In this document: in pieces, positions 32,704 through 45,916 of the stretch
Layout: each line of letters begins with the position of its first letter
Numbering within the stretch: the first letter of the stretch is position 1
Translations under genes and position numbers: made by a program
DNA from: Wyeomyia smithii
Taxonomy: Eukaryota > Arthropoda > Insecta > Diptera > Culicidae
DNA: 64,000 nucleotides
Direction of reading: 5' to 3'
Assembly: GCF_029784165.1 (NCBI RefSeq)
Contig: NC_073696.1
Span: forward strand, 22,389,530 to 22,453,529
Notes under the pieces: generated by a model
What the model was told of the DNA's origin: nothing
Database searches by the model: none
What the model saw: the letters and a program-made list of their open reading frames with translations, nothing else

Positions 32704-35700
32704 CAGACTTCCTGTGCATGCGCTTTTTTTCTCAAGCGACGAGAGAAATCTTTCTCTCGCTCGTAGAATTTCCATGAACGTGCGACGAGACGAGACATGT
32801 CACATGCTATTAACAGGTTGCTCTTTCGCTTCTCTTTCGGTTCGGATTGCGATGCGCAAGCGATGTTTCGTCGTATACGAATTGAGCGAGACGCCCGTAC
32901 TGTACATACTTGATACAGCTCGTGCGCCAGAGCTCGTGAGACCTTCTCGTGTACCAGGCTCAAAGTAATATTTTGTGCTGTTAGGGAAAGTCAATTTTAT
33001 TCGATTTGAATGGAACTTTGCGCTCGTGTTAGACTTGGCAAACTGAGTATTTTTTCAAACTTTTTGGGCCAGAGTGAATTGTTAATGAACACTAGATTTT
33101 GGTTGGCAAAAAATAAAGTTAAACAGTAAATTTTTTTCAAAGCAACCTGACGTTATTTCAAGGCTTATGGTGAGAAGTTCAGGTTTGAGGAATGAAATAA
33201 ACATTTCGTCGTGAGTTTTCAAATAGTATCAAATCTTGAGAAAACATCAAGGGAAATTCAATACTTTTTGTGCATTCATATAAAATTTACTGTTAAGTTT
33301 CTAATTTTTTAAACTTGAATCCGAAATAACTTATAAACAAATGCTTTGAGGAAGCTAGTCGTTATGAACTTTTTGATTGAAAATGTTTACTTAAACCTCT
33401 TATAATCATGAACTTTAATTTTTTCTTGGAAATTACACCTGGTTTTCTTCCGTTTTTAAATAATTTTTAATAAATACTTCAAATAGTTAAATATTAAGCA
33501 TAAAATTTTGTGTCTTGAATGAAAAAGTCCCTGTTGTGCTTAAAGGTGCTCTGAGGCACCATTAACAAATTCAACTTTTTTCTTCAAAATTCAATATTTT
33601 ACACTAACTTTAATTGGTCTACAAAGTATTTTGCTTAAATTAACCCGTAAAGTATTTTCAAATCATGTGAACTGGAAAGGGTTACAAAATCGGATTTCTC
33701 AGTTCTTTTTTCTCAAAATAAGTTATTCAGATAGATTGTCCGCCTCCACCCAAAATCATTAGAGCATGAATGTTTTGCAAACCTTTAATAAAAAAATTAA
33801 CATTTCATTCCACCATCCTGAAATTTGAACCAAAAATTTTGTTATAACTTCGGATTTCTTCGAAAAGAAAATGAGAAAAAAAATTAACTCTTAATTTTTG
33901 TTTGTCAATTAAGATAAGGTGTTAGTTTATAATTTGTTTTGACCAAAAAAGGTTTTTTCGTGGTGTATTTTTTTTTGTAAGCATTATTAGTTCCCTGCAA
34001 TTTATTCTCAGACAGTTTAGTTCAGTTCAGGTTGTACAACTGAAGGTTTCTGGGCTACCAAAATACCTATGTTCTTTTGAAAAAATTCTTTTGTGTCTGA
34101 AAAAATTTGCCCGCCCGGGAAAAATACTCAGTTTGTTAAGTCAGGTACCATGGAACGGGGGGGGGGGGGGGAAATTGATCAATTTTTATAACAATTTCCA
34201 ATTAACTAGCTTCGTGTACATTTTTCCCGAAATAGTATAATTTCAAACAAGTACTGGTATGTGCTCCAGTAAACCTCTATGACTATTGGTGAAATTTCTA
34301 TCGTCTACTTCATGAAATTAATTCGATACTATGAGGTAAATTGGGGTGTAGTTGATTACCATTGAAATCCATACATTCTTTTGGCAATGTCCTTTTCGAT
34401 ATGCCAAAGATAAATGATGATTTCTGTACTGAAAAATATCATTTACAGCTAGTTTGGAAACGAAAATAACGATATTTCAGGTTAAAATTTGTTTATTTTG
34501 GTTCACGAGCTGCTTGTTGCTAAATTTGCTCTTATTTGATCGTCGTTAGACCGATTTCAATTCGGTTTGTTACGAAAGCTCAAAAACTAGTTCTGAATTT
34601 GAAATCTTTATGGTTTTCTGCGAATTCACCAGTATTTCTTCAATGGTATGGAATGATCATTGTTGAAAATTACATTTTTTGAGCTTTTATCAAACTTTAC
34701 TTACTGCTTCAAATTTAACGTAATTAACCCTCAACTAAGATTACTTTGAGTAAATTCAATACTTTTTTTGTTATTTGGAAACTTGTTTGATCAAATTTGA
34801 TTGAGTTTTGACTGAGTTAGAAGAATTTTTCGAAAATATGAAAAATTGCACCGGCATGCGAGGGTTAACTTTGATGGGTATGTGAATCTTGCAAAAGTTG
34901 CGTTTAAGAACACGTTAACATTGCCTAGTGTTGTAAGAGCAATATCTTTTGATTAGTATTTTTTATCACGAATTTTCAGGTGATCAATTTCACCCCACTG
35001 ATCAATTTCACCCCATTCCACGGTACGTGTGCTGAGATTCAGCCAAATCAAAAACGGTAGATATTCAATGATGATAGGTCATTTGGCATGATAACGCTCA
35101 GGACTCAAATTGACGCAGACTATCTTTCTAGGATTAACACTCCGCATTTAACGAATCGAGTGTTGAAATGGATGAAATTCATTCATAAATCCCATGTTGT
35201 GCATTATAAAACATATATTTACTAGCATTGCATTGCATTTTCGTCTGCGGTATCGAAAGCACCATGTATCAGCGACATGATTCGAGCAACTCGTCTCCCA
35301 CAGTTACTCAAACATTGTGTATTCTGGAGGTGCATTAGTTGGAAAATTTCATAAAACTATATTACTATGATTATTACAAATGTTCACATCGTTGCACAAG
35401 GTAATATTCCCCTAAGGGCAAAAAAAGATTAGATTACTATAAATACGAGTATATATAGTCGCATTAGAGTTAATGTGGCTTAGAATCATATATCTGATTT
35501 GCAATATCTATACCTTATTTGAAAATTCTATCTAACACCTTTACCACCAACATGTATTGAAAAATATGAAATTGGTTATATTGGTTTAGTGGTTCTGTTA
35601 TTTTTAACTCCCGAAAGGCTTGTATTCGAATTTAAAATCGCATCTAATCTTATAACTACAAAACTGAATATGATTTTCTTTGGAATGGTTTCTATCATAT

Positions 35701-36346
35701 AATAGTCAATGACATCTTAAACGACGACAGAAACTCACAGCATCTCCACGTTAACCAACAAAACACTCTGAATCTAATATATTTGTTTCAGTAAAAAAAA
35801 TATTATGCATTTTTATACCATTCGCAAAGAAAATAATAATATATAAATATGGTAACATAACGTTCTTCATTATTGTAAAGAAAAGTCGGATCAATCAACA
35901 TATGAATTGATAAGTAAATGAATTAGTTTACACACCATTCATTATTCAAACGGTGCTCTGACGCAAGCTCCTATAACACCGTAAAAAATAAATCACATAA
36001 AATCTCCTGCCTTCACCCATCTGGGCAAAATCAATTTCATTCTTGCGCCATCAGCGCAAAGCAATATGTGAGACTAGCTCGCGAGACGAGCTCACGAGAA
36101 TTAGCGCGCAAGCTGTCTCGTGTACGCAAAACGCAACACCCATGCACCGCGCTCGTACCGTTGAGAGACGAGATATCTTCGTGTACGTCGCGAAGGAAAA
36201 TCTATGCGACGAGACATGGCTCGTACGTATTGCAAGTTCTCTCGCTCGCATGTAGCGCACAGCACAAAACGACTGAATGAGAAACGAGACTTGGGGCGCA
36301 AAGCTCATTGTCTCTTTTTTGTACGAGCGAGATTTCAGGAAGTCTG
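32704..36346. mobile_element. hAT-like element (3.6 kb) inserted in the Helitron
   Basis: The perfect 11-bp inverted ends are CAGACTTCCTG and CAGGAAGTCTG. They are flanked by the 8-bp direct duplication TTTTGAAA (32696-32703 and 36347-36354). Removing the element with one duplication restores a normal Helitron module (CATTTTGAAATGTAAGATGG). An 8-bp duplication with CA..TG ends points to hAT (P elements also make 8 bp). Both subterminal regions (about 32720-32960 and 36040-36330) are CG-rich with many CGAGAC/CTCGCTCG words, unlike the AT-rich centre; such arrays often bind transposase. No transposase frame or motif was recognised, so it is probably non-autonomous. Confidence 0.8.
34148..35023. 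mobile_element. TA-flanked MITE inside the hAT-like element
   Basis: The left end CCATGGAACGGGG, followed by a run of 15 G then GAAATTGATCA, pairs with the right end (rc CCGTGGAATGGGGTGAAATT, then GATCA). TA lies on both sides (34146-34147, 35024-35025). The right end carries a second copy of CCCCACTGATCAATTTCA. The poly-G is likely a slippage expansion of the terminal GGGG. The interior is non-coding. Confidence 0.65.
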
Positions 36347-37063
36347 TTTTGAAATGTAAGATGGCGACTTCCGGTTTCTGGAAAACAGCGGAAAATGACC
36401 AAATATCACCCAATATGGGTGTTTTCATTAACCATAAAGACGCTCAGAGGACAGAAATAGTCTCCAAACGCCATTTTGAAATCCAAGATGGCGACTTCCG
36501 GTTTCTGAAAAACAGCGGAAAATAACCAAATACCACCCAATATGGGTATTTCAGGAATCGTAATGATGCACTGAAGCCACAAATCGACCTCAGACAACAT
36601 TTTGAATTTTAAGATGGCGACTTCCGGTGTCTGGGAAACAGCCAAAAATGGTCGATTTCCATCCAATATGAGTTTCCCCGGAACCAGAATGATATACAGG
36701 AACTAGAATCACAGACACCGTTTTGAATTCCAAGATGGCCACTTCCGGTGTCTGGCAAACAGCCGAAAATGACCAAATACCATTAAATATGGATGTTTCC
36801 GCAGCTAGAATGACACCCAGAGGTCAGAAATTGATATTAAATGCCATTTTGAAATCCAAGAAGAGTCAGGAGCTGAAAACTGCCCTCAGACTCCATTATG
36901 AATTGTAAGATGGCAACTTCCGGTTTCTGAAAAACAGCCTAAAATGGCCGATTTTCATCCAATATGAGAATCTTCGGAACCAGAATGACGCAAATCTCAA
37001 AAACTAACCAAGCAAATGAGACCAAATTGGGCATGTGGATGTTTTTAGGGGTAACAAATATGT

Positions 37064-40000
37064 AACAAACATGAGCGTCAAACATAGCTTCGGCCCTTAC
37101 AAGTTCCTATCTCACACCTCCACGAGTCATATGATTACACTAGACTGCCGGTTGAAACATGGATACAACTGGTTGGTGTTGCCTGGGCAATGTTGTCATC
37201 CGACAATAGCTAAGTGAGAAGGTGCGACGCGATCATTGGCGCGTTAACCATATTCCGGCGGTAGAGGAAATGCTTCGCCAACCAGAGCGTCTGTTCACCA
37301 AGATGGTGCGGCTCAAAACAGCGTCTGATCTCCATGTTAGGAGCGGCTGATCAACGTCCTGGTGGCAGCGTGGGACTCTAAACAGAGCTGACACGATGGT
37401 CCCTCGGCGAGACAGGGGGTTGAGGAAGGCCCAACGAGCCGCCCCGGAAAACAGCAACATGTTACAAACAACGTATAAGATAATACGGATTGGAACAATC
37501 GTCATGGACCTAGGCAATGAAATAAGGACTACGATTGGAAACTTGGGACATGGATCTGCAAATCGCTCTGCTTTCCAGGATGCGACAGGATAATATATGA
37601 CGAGCCACGCAACTTCGAAGTCGTAGCGCTGCAGGAACTTTGTTGGACAGGACAGAAGGTATGGAAAAGCGGGCGACGGGCGGCTACTTTCTACCAGAGC
37701 TGTGGCACAACCAGCGAGCTGGGAACCGGCTTCATAGTACTGGGTAAGATGCGCCAACGCGTGATAGGGTGGCAGCCGATCAACGCAAGGATGTGCAAGT
37801 TGAGGATAAAGGGCCGGTTCTTCAACTACAGTATCATCAACGTGCACTGCCCACATGAAGGAAGACCCGACGACGAGAAGGAAGCGTTCTACGCGCAGCT
37901 GGAGCAGGTCTACGATAGCTGCCCACGACGCGACGTGAAGATCGTTATTGGGGACTTGAATGCTAAGGTAGGACGGGAGGCAATGTACAGACCGGTAATC
38001 GGACCAGTTAGCCTGCATGCCGTGTCTAATGATAACGGCCATCGGTGCGTAAACTTTGCGGTCTCCCGTGGTATGGTAGTCCGAAGTACCTTCTTCCCCC
38101 GCAAAGGTATCCACAAATCCACCTGGAGATCACCCGACCAACAGACAGAGAACCAAATCGACCACGTTTTAATCGACGGCAGGTTTTTATCCGACATCAT
38201 CTACGTTCGCACCTACCGCAGTGCGAATATAGATTCGGACCACTACCTAGTAGCTGTGTGCATGCGATCAAAACTATCGACGGTGCACCCGCCGAAGTCG
38301 AACGCCGCGACCAAGTATTGAGCAACTGCGGGACGCCGAGGCTGCACAGGAATACGCGCAGCAGCTGGAGGCAGTGCTACCTACGGAAGAGCAGCTTGGC
38401 GCAGCTACCCTTGAAGATGGCTGAAAAAGTATCCGATCCGCCATAGGTAGCACTGCAGTAGCGCTACTAGGTACAAGGGCCCCGAATCATAGAAATGACT
38501 GGTTTGACGGCGAATGCAAACGGTTAGTCGAGGAGAAGAATGCAGTACGGGCGAGAATACTGCAACACCGCACGAGAGCGACCGTGGAACGATACCGACA
38601 GGCACGGAACAGCCAAAACTCAGTCCTCCGAAGGAAGAAGCGCCAGCTCGAGGACCGAGATCGCGTAGCGATGGAAGAGCTGTACCAAGCTGACGACACT
38701 CGGAAGTTCTACGAGAAGCTGAACAGCTCCCGTAAAGGCTTCGTGCCGCAAGCCGATATGTGCAGGAGCTTGGACGGCAACCTCCTTACTGACGAGTGTG
38801 AGATGATCGAAAGGTGGAGGCAGCACTTCGACGAGCATCTAAACGGCGATGCAGTAGAGCGCGAGGACGGTATGGCAACTGATCTTGGTGCACGAGCAGA
38901 AGACATCAGAATTCCAGCCCCCGATCTTCTGGAGGTGGAGGAGGAGATTGGTCGGCTGAAAAACAACAAAGCTGCTGGAGTGGACCAACTTCCCAGCGAG
39001 CTATTGAAATACGGTGGAGAAACACTGGCTAGAGCCGTGCACTGGGTCATTGTCAAGGTTTGGGAGGAAGAACGAGTACCGGAGGAGTGGATGGAGGGTA
39101 TTGTGTGTTCCATCTACAAAAAGGGCGATAAACTGGAGTGCTGCAATTACCGGGCAATCACTCTGTTGAACACCGCCTACAAGGTACTCTCCCAAATACT
39201 TTGCCGCCGACTATCGCCATTTGCGAAGCAGTTCGTGGGGCATTACCAGGCGGGATTTATGGGTGCCCGCGCCACCACGGATCAGATATTCGCGGTTCGG
39301 CAGGTTATGCAGAAATGCCGCGAATATAACGTGCCCACACATCATTTGTTCATCGATTTCAAATCGGCGTACGACACAATCGATCGGGACAAGCTATGGC
39401 AAATTATGCACGACTACGGTTTTCCGGACAAACTGACGTGGTTGGTCAAAGCGACGATGGATCGAGTGATGTGCACTCTCGAGCCCCTTCAAAACCCGAA
39501 GAGGGCTGAGGCAAGGTGATGGTCTCTCGTGCCTACTGTTCAACATTGCCCTGGAAGGTGTCATTAGAAGAGCGGGGATTAACACAAGTGGCACGATTTT
39601 CCAAAAGTCGGTTCAACTGTTTGGTTTCGCCGACGATATTGACATTGTGGCTCGGACCTTTGTGAAGATGGCGGATACGTACATCGGACTAAAGGCTGAA
39701 GCCAAACGGATTTGACTGGTCATCAATGCATCGAAGACGAAGTACATGAAAGGAAGGGGTTCACGAGAGGACAGTGCTAACCTCCCACCTCGAGTTCAAA
39801 TTGGTGGTGATGAAATCGAGGTGGTTGATGAGTTCGTGTATCTGGGCTCACTGGTAACTGCCGACAACGATACTTTGGTCTCCGGAGGACGCTCCGATCG
39901 AGTAGAATTCGTCGCCGCACCAAGTTAACCATCTACAAGACGCTGATCAGACCGGTAGTCCTCTACGGGCATGAGACATGAACTATGCTTGCGGTCTTCG

Positions 40001-40378
40001 AGCGGAAGGTGTTGCGTACCATCTTCGGTGGAATGCAGATGGAAAACGGAGTGTGGAGAAGGCGAATGAACCACGAACTGCAGGAGCTGCTTGGGGAGCC
40101 ATCTATCGTCCACACCGCTAAGATAGGCAGGTTGCGGTGAGCTGGGCATGTTGTAAGGATGTCAGACAACAGCCCGGTAAAGATGGTTCTAGAAACCAAT
40201 CCGTCAGGGACGAGACGGAGAGGTGCACAGCGGGCAGGGTGGATCGATCAGGTGGAAGACGACCTGTGGACCCTACGCAGACTGCAGAGCTGGCGAACTG
40301 CAGCCATGGACCGAGTGGAATGGAGACGACTCTTACGTACAGCAAAGGCTTGGGACTGTTTGGTAAGGTAAGGTAAGT
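37064..40378 (+). mobile_element. RTE retrotransposon, near-full-length, inactivated (copy 2)
   Basis: It is inserted into a Helitron module: GGTAACAAATATGT precedes it, and (T)GTCCATAATGGTTTGACA follows, which elsewhere are contiguous (compare 40650-40668). The 3' end is a GGTAA tandem tail (about 40362-40378) against AGTA in the copy at 190-3573, so the two belong to related but distinct subfamilies. A short target duplication of TGT to TATGT is possible but not certain. The coding region is broken (separate entry). Confidence 0.8.
37749..40371 (+). pseudogene. Frameshifted RTE endonuclease/reverse transcriptase
   Basis: The open piece 37749-38321 carries most of the endonuclease: KGRFFNYSIINVH, VIGDLNAKVGR, QIDHVLIDGRF and SDHYLVAV. 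After a frameshift the linker and reverse transcriptase are open at 38584-39519: NNKAAGVDQLPSELL, YKKGDKLECCNYRAI, YQAGFMGARATTDQIF, LFIDFKSAYDTI. It breaks again inside motif B (the GEG..GDG region near 39500-39530). Motif C, FADDIDIV, is encoded near 39629-39652. C-terminal pieces VDEFVYLGSLVTADND (39822-39870) and the WAGHV-like region near 40140 follow with further shifts. At least three frameshifts and stops make it non-functional. It differs clearly in sequence from the intact copy at 412-3537. Confidence 0.85.
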
Positions 40379-41821
40379 ATGTTGTCCATAATGGTTTGAC
40401 ACCCCTCCCTTTTCTGTAAGGGAGGGGTCCCATACAAATGAAACACAAAGTTTCGTATAACTCGAGAACCAATCAACCAAATTTGGCCTGTCAATGTTAT
40501 TAAGAGTAACAAATAAGTACATAATGGTTCGGCAATCCTCTCCCTTCTGTAAGGAAGGGGTTCCCAACAAATGAAACACAAATTTCTGCACATCACGAGA
40601 ACTAACGAAATAAATGGAACCAAATTTGGCAGGTGAATGTTTTTATGGGTAACAAATATGTCCATAATGTTTCCTCACCCCTCCTTTTTCTGAAAGGGAG
40701 GGGTTCTACACAAATGAAACACAAATTTCTGCACATCTCGAGAAATATTCATATATTGAGGTTTTTGAGAGCAAGAAAAATATTCATGGCGATTCGACAC
40801 CCCTCCCACTTCTATATGGGAGGGCTCTTATACAAATCAAACACAAATTCCTATGGTGGTTTTACACTCCCCCGGAAAGGAAGAAAGTTCTCCCATGCAA
40901 ACTAAACAGATATTTCAACCAGGTTTTCCGAAAAACAGCCTAAAAATGATCGGGTCGATGTACAGCAGCCAAAATATGTCACAAAATATCAAAAAATTGG
41001 TCGCAAATACGAAAATACCCAACACGGAAAAAAAATCACCGGAACCAGAATGATGCAAGGAGATAAATATTGATCTCTGGCGCCATTATGAATTGTAAAA
41101 TGGCAACTTCCAGTTTCTGAAAAACAGCCAAAAATGGCTGATTTCCATCCAATATGAGTATCTTCAGAACCAGAATGATACACAGGAGCTAGAATCGGCC
41201 ACAGACACCATTTTGAATTCTAAGATGGTGACTTCCAGTTTCTGGAAAATGACCAAATGCCACCCAAAATGTGTATCTCCGGAACCAGAATGATGCAAAG
41301 AGCTAAAAATTGACGTCAGGCACCATTTTGAATTGTAAGACAGTAACTTCTGGGAAACAGCTGAAACAAACCGAATACCACTGCATATGGATATGCGTTC
41401 TGATTCCGTAATCGAAATGATGCATAGAAGCCAAGCATTGACCCTGGACACCATTTTGAATTCAAAGATGACCACTGTTAGTTTCTGGAAAACAACGAAA
41501 ATAACTGAATACCACCCAATATGGGTATCTTCGGAATCCGATTCATGCCAGAAAAACAGTTGAAAATGACCGAATACCACCCAATATGGATATTTTCAGA
41601 ATAGAGGTGATGTTCAAGAGCCAAAAGTCGAGGATGTTGTCATTTTGATAAAACCAATCATTTCAAACGATTTGTCTTTTGACTTCGATCAAATCCTATG
41701 GCCGATTCGTCGTGTACTTGCGGACTAACAACAAATCGCAAGGAATCAATAAGTTTGGAATGTTTGAAACTATTGAATTAAACACAAAAATGAGCGGGAC
41801 GAAGTTTGCCGGGTCAGCTAG

Positions 41822-44749
41822 TGAAAATATTTTAGTAGTCACAAGCGGAAAACTGTAAACAACACCTGAAGGAATTAAACAGTGACATGAAAGTTAACGA
41901 ACGATTTATCAGAGTTTTGACGGTATTGTATTACATTCAAAAGTGTAATTTGATAATATGAGGTGCTGTAGTAGCAGTTTGGTAATAAATAGTTGTAGGT
42001 TAGTCCAATAATTTGCGATATTTTATAAAGCGTTCCAAAAATGTTAATAATACCTGATGGAAAAATTGGGATTTTGTTTCTAAGCCATATCTGTCTAGAA
42101 CTTAAGTCTCGATATTTGTTGAAAATAGACTGCGTTGTTACGTAAAACGGAAAGTTTCAATTTACTGACACTTTTTTCAATGAATAAATGTGTGAACATT
42201 TGTTGGATGTGGATATCTGAATGAGAGAGGTTTCAAAATCATCAAAACCCATATCGTCTGCTGCATCTTTGCGTTTCTTCGTTCCTGTGATGTGAAATAT
42301 CCCAATTGGCTCACAACAAGAAGACCCAAGTCTTAGAAAATATACTAACCAGCATCTCATCAACGCGATAAATACCCACGCGGCTGATGTAATCATCACA
42401 TCAGCCAGTATTCAAATGTTGTGCATATCATTTTCGCGATAATTGAAATCGACATGCAATGGCCTCTGCCGCCGTTGCCGGTTCGCACTGCATTCCATAT
42501 GGCGGTCAGTCTTCACACAATTAGTGCCAGACTTGGCGGCGCACGATTTGCGCTTCCCATCACAGATATTCAAATCCATACCACCGACTTTGTATTTCCT
42601 CTTTTGAACTGACCGCCCGCCCGTAGCCTCAGCACCAGCATGGGGTCTGATTCATCCGCATAGACAATGAGGCACGCGGGAGAAAAAATGTCGCCTTTTA
42701 TTAACTGTAAACTGTCCCGCGCCGGCTGTTGTTACTCTCGATCGTTAAATTGGCCAATTTGCTTGCTAACTTGATGATGGTTTGCGAGGAACCGCAGCCA
42801 CAACAATTCGAAGAAGTGCGCGTCCTGGTCGGTGGTCAATAGCAAAGGTTGCTACCGGATGCTTTAGGTACGGATTGCTTCGATCGATCGATCTCTAGCG
42901 ATGTCAGTAGGCCATTGTAACGCAGCTCTTCGTATGTGCGCACGGAAATACTTTGCATACTGACTTAAGCTCCGAAGAAGGGATAATTTGTCCGGCTGAT
43001 TCCAACGCGTCTTCGCTGTTGGTCGATTGTTAGCTTCCAGCACTCTGCCACAATCGTACAACACAGAGCGAAATTCCGATTGCCAAATACATCGAATGCC
43101 GCTCGATCGAGCAGGGAGCGCGAAAGAAAACGAGGAAACTCACTGTACGTAATTGAGCTTAAAGACCTTTCGATCCAGGGAAATAACTGTTATGTTGGTG
43201 CGATTACTCAAAGACTGGTTGGTGCTTCTCACTACACTAATGGGTTGGTTTTGATTAATTACTCATATCGACAGGAATCGAAAAACCTCGTAATTATACA
43301 AATAGTACAAATTACCATTACAGAAAATCTTTTTATTTTTTTGTCCAACGGCGTCACGTACGTTTCCTATTAAGGCTTCCCTTCCTTTTTCAAACCAAAA
43401 ATATTCTTTCTCTCTAAGTTCAGCGATTCCGCGATCTTATCGCGCCGATCCCACATCGGTCCACGCCGCAGATCTCCGCAGCAATTAGCACCTATTTTCG
43501 GCCAAACGGTACGTACTCTGTGCCAGGAATGTTCAGACAACATTCCGCACATTCCGAGCGCGAAATGCTCACCCATTCATTTCCGCCCTTCTTTCGTTGT
43601 TGTTGATTTTGATTTTGATTTTGGCTGTCGGTCACCATTTTTCCGCATAATCGCAGTTGCACGGACGACACAGAAGCAAGCCGAGCTGGGCGTTGTTGGA
43701 AGCCAGCAAAAAAAAGGTGCCAACGAAGAATCTTGCCTTTAACACTCCGACCGGCTTGTTCGATACCGCACCGTTCGCTGAAGTCTCTCACGAGGGCTGG
43801 GTGCTGTAATTAAAATACTACCGAAGGTGCCCTCGTTCAACATAGGTGCTGGCAAGACAATGCTTTATATCGCCGAGTGCTTCGATCGAATTTTTTGACG
43901 AACAGAATTGTGGTAAACCACAAATGCATGGAAATATAACGAAGTCGAAATCGTATTCAAAATTTATAATAATGTGAAGAAGTTGATTTTCAATCTTATA
44001 TCGAGTTGGCAGCTGACTGATTTACGATTTTACACTTGGAATTGTAAGACAGGTCGCGTTCAATCGGATTTTATCGTGTACCCATATCAAAACATGAACA
44101 TACACCACATAATGAAGGTTTTCTTGTGCTTTTCCCAACCGAATATCGCAGCTGTGAGAGTTCGATTCCGTATTCTCTGCTACATTCATTAACGATAAAT
44201 GGTGCTTTCTTCACTTTACATAACGAACGTTTGCTGGCCTCTTGGTGGAATCACAGATTGCCATTTCTGTTATTATAATTAATATTAATGTTTTTATAAT
44301 CTGCTCAAAAATAATACATGAGCACACCCTCCTTCCATGCCCTTGTTTCACTGCAACCAAAAAATACGTGAAACTGTTTTCAATAATAAAACAATATGTA
44401 ACACTCGGGCGCGGTTTGTCTCTCGGTCGGTTACATGTCTCGTAATTATCGGATGTTAGCTGGTGAAATATTAGGGGCAGTCTTTTTCCTTTTCTTCCAT
44501 GCGCCAGGCCATCGCTAATCGGTGTTGAAGTTCGGCTAAATGAGGTGTATGTTACGAGAGTTTACGCTTCCTTAAGCGCTTTGCTTTGTTCAATGGCATT
44601 TTTTTTGCGTCCGCTAAGGTAAAGATCAGCAGAACGGACAACAAGACAGTTCGATTCAATCTGAAATCTTGATATTGTGAAGTATTACTAAGTATAACCA
44701 AGCCGAACGCTTACTCCATGACAAAACGGTTTTCGAATGTTTAATGAAC
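41822..44749. other. Non-coding stretch without recognised repeats
   Basis: 41.8-42.4 kb is AT-rich. 42.4-44.5 kb has balanced composition (for example CAATGGCCTCTGCCGCCGTT near 42458) with short frames of 60-100 codons on both strands, none with a recognisable domain. It may be regulatory or intronic sequence of a host gene outside the window. The last 100 bp or so grade into the RTE relic that continues across the hAT-like element. Confidence 0.4.
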
Positions 44750-45916
44750 GTAAAGCAAAGCAAAGCCGCAAGTCAGACGAGAGGATTTCTTTCGCCCCTT
44801 CATTGACAGGAAAAGTCTTCACGACAATGGCTTGAGTAGGGTGGTTTACCGGTAAAACAAAAACCGGTAAAACCGATAAAACCGATATTTTTTTCAATAC
44901 CGAAATACCGGTATTGGAGAGGCGAAAAAACCGGTATTTTCGGTTTTTTTCTTTAAATTGAAATACTACAAGGTATACAGCCCTAGGGTTGTATGAAATG
45001 GTGACGTGGGACTAAACACTGTTTTTAGGGGATTTTTTGTTACAAAATATACAGAGTCTGCAGACAGAATCAAAGTGTTTGCTCAGCGACTGTACGTATT
45101 TTTATTTTCAGCCTCACCTGGACATCAATTTTCGATATATATTCAACAACACTCGAAAGAATATCGTTTATATCTTACGATATTTTGCCAGTAGTATTTT
45201 TTTGTGCAAACAACATGTATTTGACAAGGCATAAGCATATCGTGCTTGTTGAAAAAGCACCAAGAATTTCTCATAATGCGTTAGAGTCAGCGTTAACTCT
45301 TTATCCTCAAAAACCAAACCCAATAATACTTACGTTATCATAATAAATGGGTTTGTCTTATTTAACTCTAATTAAATCAAATCTATAATATGGATCTTAC
45401 TTTCAAAATAATATGGAAGCCCTTAGAAAGGTTCATTAATTGTCAAACATAAGAAGATATTTCAAACAAAATTATTAACAAGTTCCAGCAAAAAATCGTA
45501 GCAATACACAATTACATTTTTATTTTTTGCTTGACAATTTTTTTCATTTGTCTACGACTACATTCCCTCTATTACGAAGACAGGTAATATAGTTTATTAT
45601 GGTAAACCTTAGAATAATAATATATCATCCAACAATTTTGAAATGTAAAAAGAGATTTTGTATGAATCCTAGTAAATAAACAAAATAATCACAAGCGTTC
45701 GCAGGCTCTTCCTCTTCTGTAAATGTATATATTTAGGAATTCACTCTTTCGATACTATTATTATTTCGATATTATTTAGTGAATATCGAAGATAAAATTA
45801 AATAAATATCCGTTGCAAAAACTACAATTCTTGTTGAGTAATTTATGGTAATCATATTTATAAGATAAACTTTCAATCACCATCAACAGCAGCATTGCAG
45901 TTTTTCCTCAATTGTA

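Larger units (their letters stand above)
32084..41821 (+). mobile_element. Helitron-like element split by nested insertions
   Basis: It begins A|TCTAAACATATAAAAATGCA and ends GGGACGAAGTTTGCCGGGTC plus AGCTAG|T, the A|TC..CTRR|T pattern of Helitrons. The same ends and modules occur at 3990-5127. Modules with CCCATACAAATGAAACACAA and with AAGATGGCGACTTCCGGTTT appear on both sides of the two insertions (32704-36346 and about 37064-40378), which supports a single interrupted element of roughly 2.8 kb once the insertions are set aside. No Rep/helicase sequence is present, so it is non-autonomous. An alternative is two or three adjacent copies with lost ends. Confidence 0.6.

Noticed and set aside
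32704..36346. Short frames of 60-125 codons near 36.05-36.43 kb as a possible transposase
   Set aside because: The frames overlap on both strands in the CG-rich subterminal array and show no hAT motif.
37233..38114. 293-codon minus-strand frame over the second RTE copy
   Set aside because: It lies antisense to the endonuclease region; open only because of codon bias on the opposite strand.
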